Source of the DNA: an uncultured Saprospiraceae bacterium
GTDB taxonomy: Bacteria; Bacteroidota; Bacteroidia; Chitinophagales; Saprospiraceae
Length of the DNA: 64,000 nucleotides
Reading direction: 5' to 3'
Assembly: GCA_938001865.1 (NCBI GenBank)
Contig: CALLAW010000053.1
Coordinates: forward strand, 1 to 64,000
Shown here: in pieces, positions 46,724 through 57,300 of the stretch
Numbering within the stretch: position 1 is the stretch's first letter
Layout of the letters: every line of letters starts with the position of its first letter
Made by a program: the position numbers and the translations under genes
Notes under the pieces: generated by a model
What the model was told of the DNA's origin: nothing
Seen by the model: only the letters and a program-made list of their open reading frames with translations
The model's database searches: none

Positions 46724-46855
46724 AATTAATTTACTTTACAGTTGTTTCGTTAATGTGATATGCATGAGAGACTATTTATTGAGTTTTCCCTCAAGATTCA
46801 CAGGTAATACGATTGAGGTCTCATTGTCGCGTCCTGCTATCTCTTAAAAATTAGT

Positions 46856-46863
46856 TAATTTTG
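46856..46863 (+). promoter_or_regulatory. -7 promoter element (TAATTTTG) upstream of the peptide-binding lipoprotein
   Basis: An exact TAnnTTTG match 25 bp before the ATG at 46889, in the AT-rich divergent region between this gene and the giant HYR gene. No -33 TTG at standard spacing was found. Confidence 0.4.
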
Positions 46864-46888
46864 TATATGAATAATTCATAATATCTTA

Positions 46889-48523
46889 ATGATACCAATC
46901 AGATTAAATTCATCTACATTATTTAGGCGTGCAATCCAATCAAAGGTCACTTTGATACTGCTGTTAATTGGACTGAATTCTTGTTCAGATCAGAACTTAG
47001 AGACTGGGGCTAGGGTACTTCGGTATAATCATACCAACCCGATTACTACATTAGACCCCGCATTTGCTAAGAGTCAGAATAGTATCTGGGCTATACATCA
47101 CATCTACTCGACACTATTAAACTTTGATACCCTTACTCAGATTAATAATAATTTAACACTTCAGCATAGGGTTAGTGAAGATGGATTAGTCTATACATTT
47201 CAATTGAGAGACTCTGTATACTTCCATGCAGACAGCTGTTTTGGATCTGATCTGACGCGAAAGCTTGTGGCTGATGATATTATATATAGTTATAGTCGGC
47301 TATTAGATAGTGATGTGCAGTCACCGGGTTCATGGATTCTCAAAGATAGACTCGCAGATAACGGCATGGTAGCACTTGATAGTTTGACATTGCAATTGAC
47401 ATTAAGAGAGCCATTTGCCCCATTCCTTGGACTGTTAGCGACCAAATACTGCTCTATCATACCCCATGAAGCTGTCGAGTATTATGGTCAAGCATTTAGG
47501 AGTCATCCGGTAGGTACAGGTCCATTTCAATTGAAGCGATGGATCGAAGGTGAGGTGCTTTATCTCAAGGCAAATGAAAATTACTTCAAAGGACGACCTC
47601 AATTAGATGCAATCAAAGCAAGCTATATTACAGATAAGAAGATCGCTTTTCTTTCATTATTGCACGGAGACTTGGATTATATCTCTGGATTAGAATCGAC
47701 CTTTTCTCAGAAACTCTTGACCCCTGATGGCAAATTACTTGCAGAGCATCAAGATGAACTATCACTCGTATCTGTTCCTTATCTCAATACCGAGTACATT
47801 GGGATCAGAATGACAAATCCAGAATCTGTCCTCTCTGAAAAGAAATTTAGACAAGCGTTGAATTTTGCAATTGATAGAGAAGTAATGCTCAAGATACTAC
47901 GCAATAAAATTGGATATCCAGCTCACCATGGTATTGTCCACCCTGGGCTCAAAAGCATGATGTCGCATTTGCCGAAAGGCTACACTTATCAACCCAATAA
48001 GGCCAAATTGCTCTTAGACCAATCAGGATATAATACAGCATATCAAAGTGAAGAGATTGTGATCTCAACAAATGCAGACTACTTGGATATCATTACTTTT
48101 GTTGCAAGACAATGGGAAGCGTTGGGGATTAAAGTTAAGATAGATGTGATGGAGTCATCACTCTTGAGACAAGGAATGAGGAATGAAAGTATTGATTGTT
48201 TCAGAGCATCATGGATCGCAGATTATCCTGATCCTGAGAATTTTCTTTCTCTCTTCTATGGTGATAATCCTGCACCGCCTAACTACACAAGATTTAACAA
48301 CGAAGATTTTGATGTACTCTACCAACAGGCATCTAGTACTACCGATATCAGCAAGAGAAAGCAACTCTACTTCCAACTAGATTCGATTATTATTGAAGAA
48401 GCTCCTGTGGTGTTCTTATTTTATGATGCAACTGCGATCTTTCATCGTAACTCACTGGCTAAGATCAGACTCAATGCTCTCAATCTCTTAGAGGTGGAAG
48501 AGATGACTAGACGCAAATTCTAA
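46889..48523 (+). CDS. Peptide/oligopeptide ABC transporter substrate-binding lipoprotein (SBP_bac_5)
   Basis: The 544-residue protein has a lipoprotein signal (C32 in GLNSC). The mature part follows the DppA/OppA fold: DPAFAKSQNSIWAIHHIYSTL near the start, FRQALNFAIDREVMLK in the middle and SWIADYPDPENFLSLFYG near the end, all family hallmarks. It captures peptides or related solutes outside the inner membrane. No permease or ATPase gene is adjacent, so the partner transporter lies elsewhere or it works alone. Confidence 0.9.
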   Translation: MIPIRLNSSTLFRRAIQSKVTLILLLIGLNSCSDQNLETGARVLRYNHTNPITTLDPAFAKSQNSIWAIHHIYSTLLNFDTLTQINNNLTLQHRVSEDGLVYTFQLRDSVYFHADSCFGSDLTRKLVADDIIYSYSRLLDSDVQSPGSWILKDRLADNGMVALDSLTLQLTLREPFAPFLGLLATKYCSIIPHEAVEYYGQAFRSHPVGTGPFQLKRWIEGEVLYLKANENYFKGRPQLDAIKASYITDKKIAFLSLLHGDLDYISGLESTFSQKLLTPDGKLLAEHQDELSLVSVPYLNTEYIGIRMTNPESVLSEKKFRQALNFAIDREVMLKILRNKIGYPAHHGIVHPGLKSMMSHLPKGYTYQPNKAKLLLDQSGYNTAYQSEEIVISTNADYLDIITFVARQWEALGIKVKIDVMESSLLRQGMRNESIDCFRASWIADYPDPENFLSLFYGDNPAPPNYTRFNNEDFDVLYQQASSTTDISKRKQLYFQLDSIIIEEAPVVFLFYDATAIFHRNSLAKIRLNALNLLEVEEMTRRKF

Positions 48524-48547
48524 TTAGATAAAGATTGCTAATGATCG

Positions 48548-49594
48548 TTAATGTCGATTAACATCTCCAATCTTAATCGCCTCAACCTGAAACTCTATAT
48601 CATGAGTAGATAAGGGATCAATAGATACTTGGCTCGGATTGAACTTCCATGATACTCCTGAAGGGAATCCATCTTGCTGCTGCAAAATGTTTTTACGTAT
48701 AATAGACATATCAGCAGCGGTTACATTGAGATCATTACTTACATCCGCAGCGACAAATTGGTAATCTTTATCAAATGGTTGAATGCCGAGAAGATGCCTC
48801 ATGATCAATATAATATCTGTGGTAAATACACCGTCAAGATAATTCCCATCCTTGGTAAATGCGATGACTGGATCAATCAAACCAGGGTAAGTAGATTCAA
48901 AGTCAATAATAGTCACATTGCCAAAGAAATCAGGGGTAATCGTATAGCTCGGTCCACTCCCTTCAGAGGATCTAAGTGTATAGGTTACATCATTTACTTG
49001 ATTCCCTTTAGTATCTTTTAGATCTAGATTGAAAGTCAGTACTGGATCTGGTTCGACTACTACTGTGTCCGTAAGAGCAATAGCATCTGTAATCGCTTGA
49101 TTGATCGCATCTATCCGACCTAAGAGACCTGGACCATCCACATCAGTGAAGACGGTTCCATTCGGTGCAATAACCATGAAATAGGGAGAACCAAAAATAG
49201 GTCCAAATTCGCTTTCTAGATAAGTCGTAAAGATGTCCAATGCTCCACCGTCTACTCCTGCACCAGGGTTGGTGAGACCATGCATATCCTCGTAACCCTT
49301 GACATCAGCATTGCTATCCCAAGCCTTAGTACTCAGACTAAAAAACTCTACATCCTCTTGACCTTCACCCCAATCTACATAGATATCTTGGAGTAAAGGC
49401 GCAAAGACATTACAGGGTGGACAATCCACAAAGAAAAAATCAACCAGAACTGTCTTACCTTGGTCTAGATAGTCTTCGTAGAGCTGATGTTGTTGTCCTT
49501 GTGTATCAGTAAATGTGAAATCTATAGCAGTCTGTCCTACAAGATCAAAGCTTAATATGAAACAGCTCAAAATGGCGTATACTTGTATCTTCAT
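48548..49594 (-). CDS. Secreted redoxin-domain protein with dockerin-like C-terminal region
   Basis: The 348-residue protein has a signal peptide (about 1-20). The N-terminal half is a thioredoxin/redoxin fold with the motif DFFFVDCPPCNVF (CPPC). The C-terminal half has a short beta domain (LTFNLDLKDTKGNQVNDVTYTL) and two dockerin-like repeats: GVFTTDIILIMRHLLG and AADVSNDLNVTAADMSIIRKNIL. It ends in IKIGDVNRH with no sorting domain, although related Bacteroidota proteins usually continue to a T9SS tail after GDVN. The start ATG is at 49594. Redox function outside the cytosol is likely; the partner is unknown. Confidence 0.82.
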   Translation of the reverse strand: MKIQVYAILSCFILSFDLVGQTAIDFTFTDTQGQQHQLYEDYLDQGKTVLVDFFFVDCPPCNVFAPLLQDIYVDWGEGQEDVEFFSLSTKAWDSNADVKGYEDMHGLTNPGAGVDGGALDIFTTYLESEFGPIFGSPYFMVIAPNGTVFTDVDGPGLLGRIDAINQAITDAIALTDTVVVEPDPVLTFNLDLKDTKGNQVNDVTYTLRSSEGSGPSYTITPDFFGNVTIIDFESTYPGLIDPVIAFTKDGNYLDGVFTTDIILIMRHLLGIQPFDKDYQFVAADVSNDLNVTAADMSIIRKNILQQQDGFPSGVSWKFNPSQVSIDPLSTHDIEFQVEAIKIGDVNRH

Positions 49595-49659
49595 AATAAG
49601 GTCTTAAATACTTAAGTCTTAGATAAATATAACTCTATCCAAAGTCAAATGGTTGCCTG

Positions 49660-50373
49660 ATGGTTAAATCTAATATACTTCAAATACATACAATAAACCA
49701 AGCTAGCTATCAACAAGTGTGGGATTATCAAGAGATATTAATGCAAAAATTGATAAAATCTAAGCGAAAACCAATTGACTTACACAGTGAGATGACTACA
49801 CACCATCTCATCTTCTGTGAGCACCAGCCAGTCTATACTCTAGGTAAAAGTGGGTCTATGGATAACCTCTTATTGGGCAAAGAGACTCTTGCTTCTAGCA
49901 AGTTTGAATTCCACAAGATCAATAGAGGTGGTGACATTACATACCACGGTCCAGGTCAGTGGACGATATATCCTATCATTGACCTAGAGTCATACACAAG
50001 AGATGTGCATAAGTATGTAAGAAGCCTCGAACTCATCGTTATCGAGCTCCTCAAACTGTATCATATCACGGGTACTCCAGTCACTGACTATACAGGAGTA
50101 TGGACTGGTGACAAGTCAGACAGGAAGCTTTGTGCCATAGGAGTTCATCTTTCAAGATGGGTCTCGATGCATGGATTAGCACTCAATGTAAATGTTAACC
50201 TTGATCACTTTGACAATATCATACCTTGCGGGATATCTCGAGACAGCCGATCTGTAACTTCCATGGCTAAGGAAGCTGGGAGTAACTTAGACATGCAATT
50301 AATCAGAGCACAGTTTATAGAGTTATTTGTCCAACACTATCCAATGGACCAGATCCTCTCGATTGATACTTAG
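49660..50373 (+). CDS. lipB: Octanoyltransferase (lipoate biosynthesis)
   Basis: LipB moves octanoyl from acyl-carrier protein to the lipoyl domains of dehydrogenases, where LipA then inserts sulfur. The 237-residue protein shows INRGGDITYHGPGQW at 87-101, the catalytic lysine K156 in RKLCAIGVHLSRWVSMHGLALN, and the catalytic C190 in IIPCGIS. Length is normal. It is divergent from the redoxin gene and convergent with the PorP/SprF gene; lipA is not visible. Confidence 0.95.
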   Translation: MVKSNILQIHTINQASYQQVWDYQEILMQKLIKSKRKPIDLHSEMTTHHLIFCEHQPVYTLGKSGSMDNLLLGKETLASSKFEFHKINRGGDITYHGPGQWTIYPIIDLESYTRDVHKYVRSLELIVIELLKLYHITGTPVTDYTGVWTGDKSDRKLCAIGVHLSRWVSMHGLALNVNVNLDHFDNIIPCGISRDSRSVTSMAKEAGSNLDMQLIRAQFIELFVQHYPMDQILSIDT

Positions 50374-50412
50374 CATAGGATATGCATCGATGCACTCAGA
50401 GTTGATAGAGCT

Positions 50413-51345
50413 CTATCTTCCAAACTCATAGCTTACATAGAATTCAAATCCTGGCCCTAGTCGTGCTAGTGCAGTTCCGATATTCATATTGCCAACAAGA
50501 CCGAGCTTAAGTGTATCCTTGCCGCCACCAAATCCAGGTATCGTAACACCAGCTTGTATCATGATATCACTTACTGTAGAGTAGGAGAGACCAGTCCAGA
50601 AGACATCCTCCATTTCATACAGTGCATTGACGGTGAATGTTACGATTTCTGGATTAGTATAATTGATATAAAGACTTGGCTCTATCCGTCCCGTAAGGAA
50701 TGGAATGTTAGTTCCAATCTGACCAAAGAGATGTAACTCTCGCTGGAAATTGGCAGTTTGGATTAATACATCCGTAGAAAACGCTTGATAACCTGAAAAA
50801 CCAGCAAATATGAAATTGTCTCTGAACTTACGATTACTTGAGACATAGTAAATACCCACACCAAGATTGGGGAAGAAATTTGAATTACGACTTCCAGAAA
50901 GCAGCGGGTCATCATCATCATTAAAAAACTCACCGCTTGGATTAAACGATATAGAATTAAGCGAGCCTGATAGGCCAATACTTAACTTCGCATATCTATT
51001 GAGTACACCATCTAGATGATAGGCATAGTTGAGAGTGAGTCCACTGCTGGAGACAGGTCCAGTAGCATTATTATAGAGACTCCCTCCAGCACTCATATTG
51101 TAATCTTCTATTGGGATCTGGAGACTGGCATTCACAAATCTTGGTGCCTGAGACAGACCCAGCCCAAACCATTGTTGTCTACCATAGAGATCTACCTTCT
51201 TCTGACCTTCCGATTGGATTGCAGCTGGATTCCAGATGTGTCGAGTATATTCTAGTCCACTGAGATAAGGAAATTGCTGAGCTTTGACAAATGAGGAGAT
51301 ACAACAAATACTAATGATGAGTAGGACTGTTTTTACTTTATTCAT
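50413..51345 (-). CDS. PorP/SprF family outer-membrane protein
   Basis: The 310-residue protein has a signal peptide (to about residue 22, VKAQ). It shows the PorP/SprF start pattern (FPYLSGLEYTRHIWNPAAIQ), and the rest is a beta-barrel. In Flavobacterium johnsoniae SprF is needed to export the type B-tailed adhesin SprB, and such genes usually sit next to their cargo. Here it is 44 bp downstream of the 2213-residue CHU_C protein, so it is very likely that protein's dedicated partner (inference from gene order). Confidence 0.9.
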   Translation of the reverse strand: MNKVKTVLLIISICCISSFVKAQQFPYLSGLEYTRHIWNPAAIQSEGQKKVDLYGRQQWFGLGLSQAPRFVNASLQIPIEDYNMSAGGSLYNNATGPVSSSGLTLNYAYHLDGVLNRYAKLSIGLSGSLNSISFNPSGEFFNDDDDPLLSGSRNSNFFPNLGVGIYYVSSNRKFRDNFIFAGFSGYQAFSTDVLIQTANFQRELHLFGQIGTNIPFLTGRIEPSLYINYTNPEIVTFTVNALYEMEDVFWTGLSYSTVSDIMIQAGVTIPGFGGGKDTLKLGLVGNMNIGTALARLGPGFEFYVSYEFGR

Positions 51346-51389
51346 GTCTAATAATCTTGTGATTGTTACAGTTGGGTTCAGATTGGTGC

Positions 51390-54300
51390 TTAGTCTCTTG
51401 TGATCGTAAGCGCTTCTTTAATAAAGAGTCCATTGAACTCAAGGATATAGTAATATGTATCTGATGGGAGCTCGTCTATTCCATTAGTTCCATCGAATAG
51501 TGTATCACCACCACGTTGATAGTCTAGTTGTGAGTAGATGATATTACCCCATCTATTGAAGATCGTAAGCTTATTAGTTGGATAGAGCTCTAGCCCTTCG
51601 AAGTACAACTCATCATTCTTACCATCTCCATTTGGAGTGATGATAGTGACGATATCTACTAAGTCTTCTGCATTTGCTCTCAAGCAGACATCCACCTCAT
51701 CGACGAACATACACCCAAATTCGTCAGTAATAGTTACTGTAAATGTGGTCTCTTCATCAATCCTAATTACTGGATTAGCGATATTGCTTGCTCCTGAGAT
51801 GAGATTTGTATTATCCCACTGATAATCAATACCTCCCATGGCTTCCAGATTAAATGGCAAATCTTCGAAGGCACATGTATCTACTCCTGCTGAGAAGTCG
51901 CTGAGAGGGAAGACATTTAGCGTCAGCGTATCAGTGTCTCCATTTTGTGGACAGTCATCCGTCACTTCTACGACATAGATTGTCGTCTCTTGTGGGTTAG
52001 CTATTACGGCTCCTACGTCGTCTGCACTCAGTGATTCTGACCCTAGCGTCCAATTGTAATAGAGACCTCCTGTAGCCACTAACTCTATACTATCAGTGGC
52101 ACATAGCCCCTCTACGTCGCTAATAATCTCAGCATCAATAATTGGGAAATTAATGATATTGATCTCATCGCTGAGTATACATCCTTCTCCATTATCTACT
52201 ACGAGGGTAATATTAGTAGTGGTAATCTCTTCTACTTCGGTGGCTGTGATTGTGATCTCTTCTGTTACTTCAGTTGTAGACCATTGATAATTGGCAAATT
52301 GACCATCAATAGGCGCAACAGTGATAGTCTCACCAGGACAGAGAGGAATATCGTCCCCTAGCTCTAGCGGATCTATCAAGCTTTCTATGACATTACTCAT
52401 GAGAGTATCGGCACAATTACCGTTACTGGTGATGATGACAGTGTATAGGCCACCTTCTTGGACAGTAATATTATCTTCTGTAGCTCCTATAATAGTATTA
52501 GGTCCTTGGAACCATTGATAATCATAATCTTCACTATCTGCTTGGACCACTAGATCGATAGATTGCCCACTACAGATGAGACCATCACTCAACGGTACGA
52601 CTTGTGGACTTGGGGTTGTTGTGACTTGAAAGGACTCAGTAATAGCGCAATCTTCATTGGTTTCATAGATGGATACAAAGTACTCACCTGCTTCGCTTAC
52701 AGAGATTTGACTTTGATTAGAAGACTCCAATACTGTATTACCAAAGAACCATGTATGATTAAATCCTTCTAGACCAGTATCGATGATAATATCCTGTCCT
52801 TCACAGGCAACCATATTGTCTAACTCTACAATTGGCGGTATTGAGTACTCTACAAAGAATGAATCTATAATCTGGCAACCACTATTAAAGTGGGTGTACT
52901 CTACATAATATCTGGCATCGGAGTTATTGTTAATGGTAAACGATGGTGAGGTTGAGACGGGAGTTTCTAGCAAGTCAGTATACCAGCTGAAGATTGCGAG
53001 TTCAGTTGGATCGTCACTCGTAGCTGTGATACTCAATGCTTGACCTCCACAGACTCTAATCGTATCTACATCCGGCTGGATCACAGTAGTCCCACTACTG
53101 AATTGTAAACTATACTCTGTCGGTACTGTGTTGATCCCAATCATAGAACTGCTCGTGCAACCGATGGCATCAGTCGCAACAAGAGTATAGAATCCATCAG
53201 CGTCGAATGTCGCTTCTTCACCTTGCACGATGAGATCTTGATCTAAGTACCATGCATAATCGATGCCTTCAACGATATCATCTGGTGCCACAGTGACACT
53301 ATTGCCTACTCCACAGATAAACTCAACAAGTGGTAAGTCCAATTCGGGTGATGGATTTTTGGTCACTTCTATCGTATCTCTAGCAAAGCAATCTCCTCGT
53401 TGAGTTTCTGCAATATAGAATCCTGTATCTCCGGGTTGGCAGATCAGTGTGTCCTGACCAGAGACAAATCCATTAGGAAGATCTGGAAGCTGTGTAGGAT
53501 TGTAATACCAACTCTGATTAGGTGCTTGAGTAGTCGCTGGCAATCTGAGGTTATCACTATCACATACGATTGTATCTTGTCCGATATCAATCGGCCATGT
53601 TGGCTCTAATGTTACGATGACAGTATCAGTATTGATGCACTGATCATCATTTCGAGTTTCTGCGACATAGACACCACTAACATTTGCGATATACTCATCA
53701 TCTCCTTCGAGCTCTACATTGATATCATTGATATACCAGTTAAATGTGCTCGTCTCATTACTGGCATCTAAGATGATTTGATCACCTTCACAGCCTGATC
53801 TGTCTGCTCCAAGTAGTACGACAGGCAATTCACTCAAGACGACATCTACTGTGTCTCTTGCGATACACGTATTTATCCCTACTTGGGCGATGACTTCTCC
53901 TGGAGTGTCTAAGGTGACAAATGCATCGCTAACATCAATTAAAGTATCACCATTGAGTGTCCATATAATATTGGTGAAGTTTGATTCTGAGATAATTGTG
54001 ACATTTTCATCTTGACAAAATCTAACTTCATCTTCTGGAATATTTATCGTTGGTGTTTCTACATAATCTATAGTAACTTGATCGGAGTAGTTACAACCAG
54101 TATCCACGTCATTTACAACGAGTGAATAACTCCCTGTACCATTAGAGCCTGTGAGAGTTATATCTGCACTTGTTCCTATCTCAGTATTATCAGGAGCAGT
54201 CCAGCTAAATTGGGGGTTAGTGATAAAGATATCGTCAGAGACATCTAGAGATATTTCCTCGCCAACACAAGCAGCAAGATCATCACCTAGCTCAAAGATC

Positions 54301-57300
54301 GGTACTGCGATCAAAGAAAGGTTGAATGTGTCAAATGATTTACAGCCTTGATCTGTCACTTCTAGTGTATATTGCCCTGCTTCGCTGATATTGATGCCAT
54401 TACTATTAGAGTCTTCGATGGTTTGCTGCTCAAATTGCCATGTGTAGTTGGCTGTGACAATAGCTGTAGCATCCAATAAGAGTTCATCAAATTGGCAGAT
54501 TGCAGTATCTACTTGCAACCCAGTCTCAGGATTCTCTATGATATTGACCTCGGCTATAGCAGTCTGACTACAGCCAGTATCATCTCTTACGATCACTTGG
54601 TACGTACCGCTCTCAGTCGGCAGATAAGAGTTAGTATTACTCAAAATTGTAGTCGTTGCGGAGATGGATGACCATTCAAAGTCAACACCAGTATTAGACT
54701 CGACGATAATTGGTTCTATTTGATCAGTACAATAGTCTATCACGTTGGGGTCTATCAGAGCAGTTAGAGTATTGTCCCCAATAAGACTGATTGGATTTTG
54801 ATCATAATCTATACTACAGTCTTGAGTAGATTGTACAGAGACTTGGTAGAATCCAGGTGGCAAATTATTAAATATACCTGTATCATTTGTGATATCTGGA
54901 CTCGCAGGAGCACTCAGTGTATAAGTGAAATTACCAGAATTGACAGTTGTAACTTCAATAGAGCCATCGGCTGTCTCACAACCAGTCGGAGGGAGAGTAT
55001 TGACCTCATCGATGATAGGATTGAGAGCTGGTGCTGTTACTTCTAAGTCTTGCAAAAAGTCGCAAGTAGGATCTTCTGCTATAGTGACTGAGAGAGGAAT
55101 TGTACTCCCGTCCGAAGGACTTACGATAGTTACAGTCTGAGGACTTGTAGTGATCGGGAATGTCTGACCATTGACTACAAGTGTACCGTCTACAGGATGA
55201 TTGGCATACGAGATGTCAAGTGAGATATTAAAGGTCTCCTCATCGGTACACGTTTCCATGTCGGAGACTTGTACATCAAAGATACTACACCCTCCTTCGA
55301 TGGAGAGTGGCTTGGAGTTAGATGAGAGGAGAAGACATCCTCCTGCGGATAAGACATCATTCAGAGACCTACCAATCCAATCTGATGGTGTCTGATTGAG
55401 TGGTGGTTCTACTCCGCTCGCTTTATAGTTAACTCCATATACGAGATAATCACCTCCTGGCAATGTTGTGAAATCTGCAAGATCGCTTACTCCAAGTATC
55501 GTGTTAGATGTCTGATTGATCGCAATGAATGTATAAGCGTAATCAGCATTAGTGTTAGATGGAGAGATAATGTTACCTGGTCCTGAGACTTCATACTCTA
55601 GAGTGTTAGAGCTAGAGAATGAGAATGAAAGTATCTTATACTCTACACATTTTTCAAGATTGAGAGTGGTAGGATTACCAAATGATGTTGAATTGGACGA
55701 ACTCCCTTCACTTGCATTCGTTGCAATCAAACTCGTACATGGATTATTGACATCAAAATTATCTACAGTATGGTACGAAACGTATCGGCTACTAAAGTTT
55801 GGTGCTGCGGCATTACTGTAGAAGAATGTGTATGAACCACTCTCCGAAACTTGGAAATCAAACTCATCCCTAGTCCGATTAGTAAAGACATCACAATTAC
55901 CTGAAGGGTCCAATCGGATCACTGGTCCTGATGGATCATTACTATCTATGACACCATTGACGGTATTGCTTAACTGACCTAGGCTAAATGTTTCGTCAAG
56001 GTCTAGTAATGGATCACCACTTTCTACAGATAATGGTTCGACATCACAAATCGAGCTACCAGTACCAATACATGATGAGCTGATTGTTTCATTATTGGTA
56101 TTAACGTCATAGAATTGTAGATAATCACTATCCACACACTTCACCATAATCCTGGCTTCGTCAGTTGCTGGCAATCCTGCCGGTAGTGTCGTGCTGAATG
56201 TCTCATTGGTACTGCCATCTGTGTCTGCATATGGAATCCCTTCAGCAAGTACAAAATCAAATGTGAGTCCACCATCTATCGAGAGGAGTATGTCTACATT
56301 GTCACAAAAGTCTTCGGTGCCATTCACTCTCCATTCTATCTCGAATGGTTGACCCGCTTCCATATTTGGCACTCCAAATGGAAAGATCAAAAGTGGTCCA
56401 TTACTTGAGAAGCTTACGTCAACCTCATCTATCGCTATAGCTCCATGATCTCCGTTATTATCTCTTACTGTGAGTCTAAGCGTTGTCTCTCTACTCCTTC
56501 TTGTTAATACTTCAAAGTCATCATCAATATTATTGAGGACGTTACTCAGTCTGGGGATATACCGAGTAGGTGAGGAAGTCGGCGGGAAACTCCTCCAAAG
56601 CGGGGCTCTGGCATCATTAGCTGCTGCTATTCCAAATTTACCTTGAGTAGGTGTGCCAGCTCCATCCTCATTGTATTGCTCCCAACAGTAAGTGAGCTCG
56701 TCACTCTCATCGTCATCTGTACCGACACCCGTGATGAAAAATGGTGTACGTACGGGGATGACATATTGCTCATTATTCGGATTGGCGTCACTTGTTGGGA
56801 TACTATTATTGAGGTTAGTCGGCTGGATACAATTACCGCTGCCTCTGATATAGTCAATCATCTGATTGAGACTCCTGACATGAAAGTAATCATCCATGAC
56901 ACCAGCACCCGGGATATTATTATCTGATTGGCAAAGTCCATTGTATGACATGATAGTTGTACCACTTGCTATCTCATAAGCACTCGTCTCAGAGATTGCT
57001 GATGTACAATTGTCTCCAATACCATTGAACGTATGCTCCGCATCAAACATATGACCGAACTCATGCGTAGTGAGACTGATGAAACCTGTACTCTGGTTGT
57101 TGAAACTTCCACTCCATCCAGATGCTTTTCTTGTATCTCTACAGACTACTCCCAATCCAGCAACTCCTCCTCCAGACCATCCTGAGATACCTCCATTGAT
57201 AGATTCTGAAGTATTATGAAATACGTGACCGATGTCATATTCGTTAAGGCTATATAGGTCTTCGATCACACTTTGAGCTTGACTCGGTCTACTAGCTCCT

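Noticed and set aside
50404-50417. Perfect 14-bp palindrome GATAGAGCTCTATC at the lipB / PorP-SprF junction.
   Set aside because: It has no loop and no T-run and lies partly in the coding end, so a terminator or operator call is not supported.
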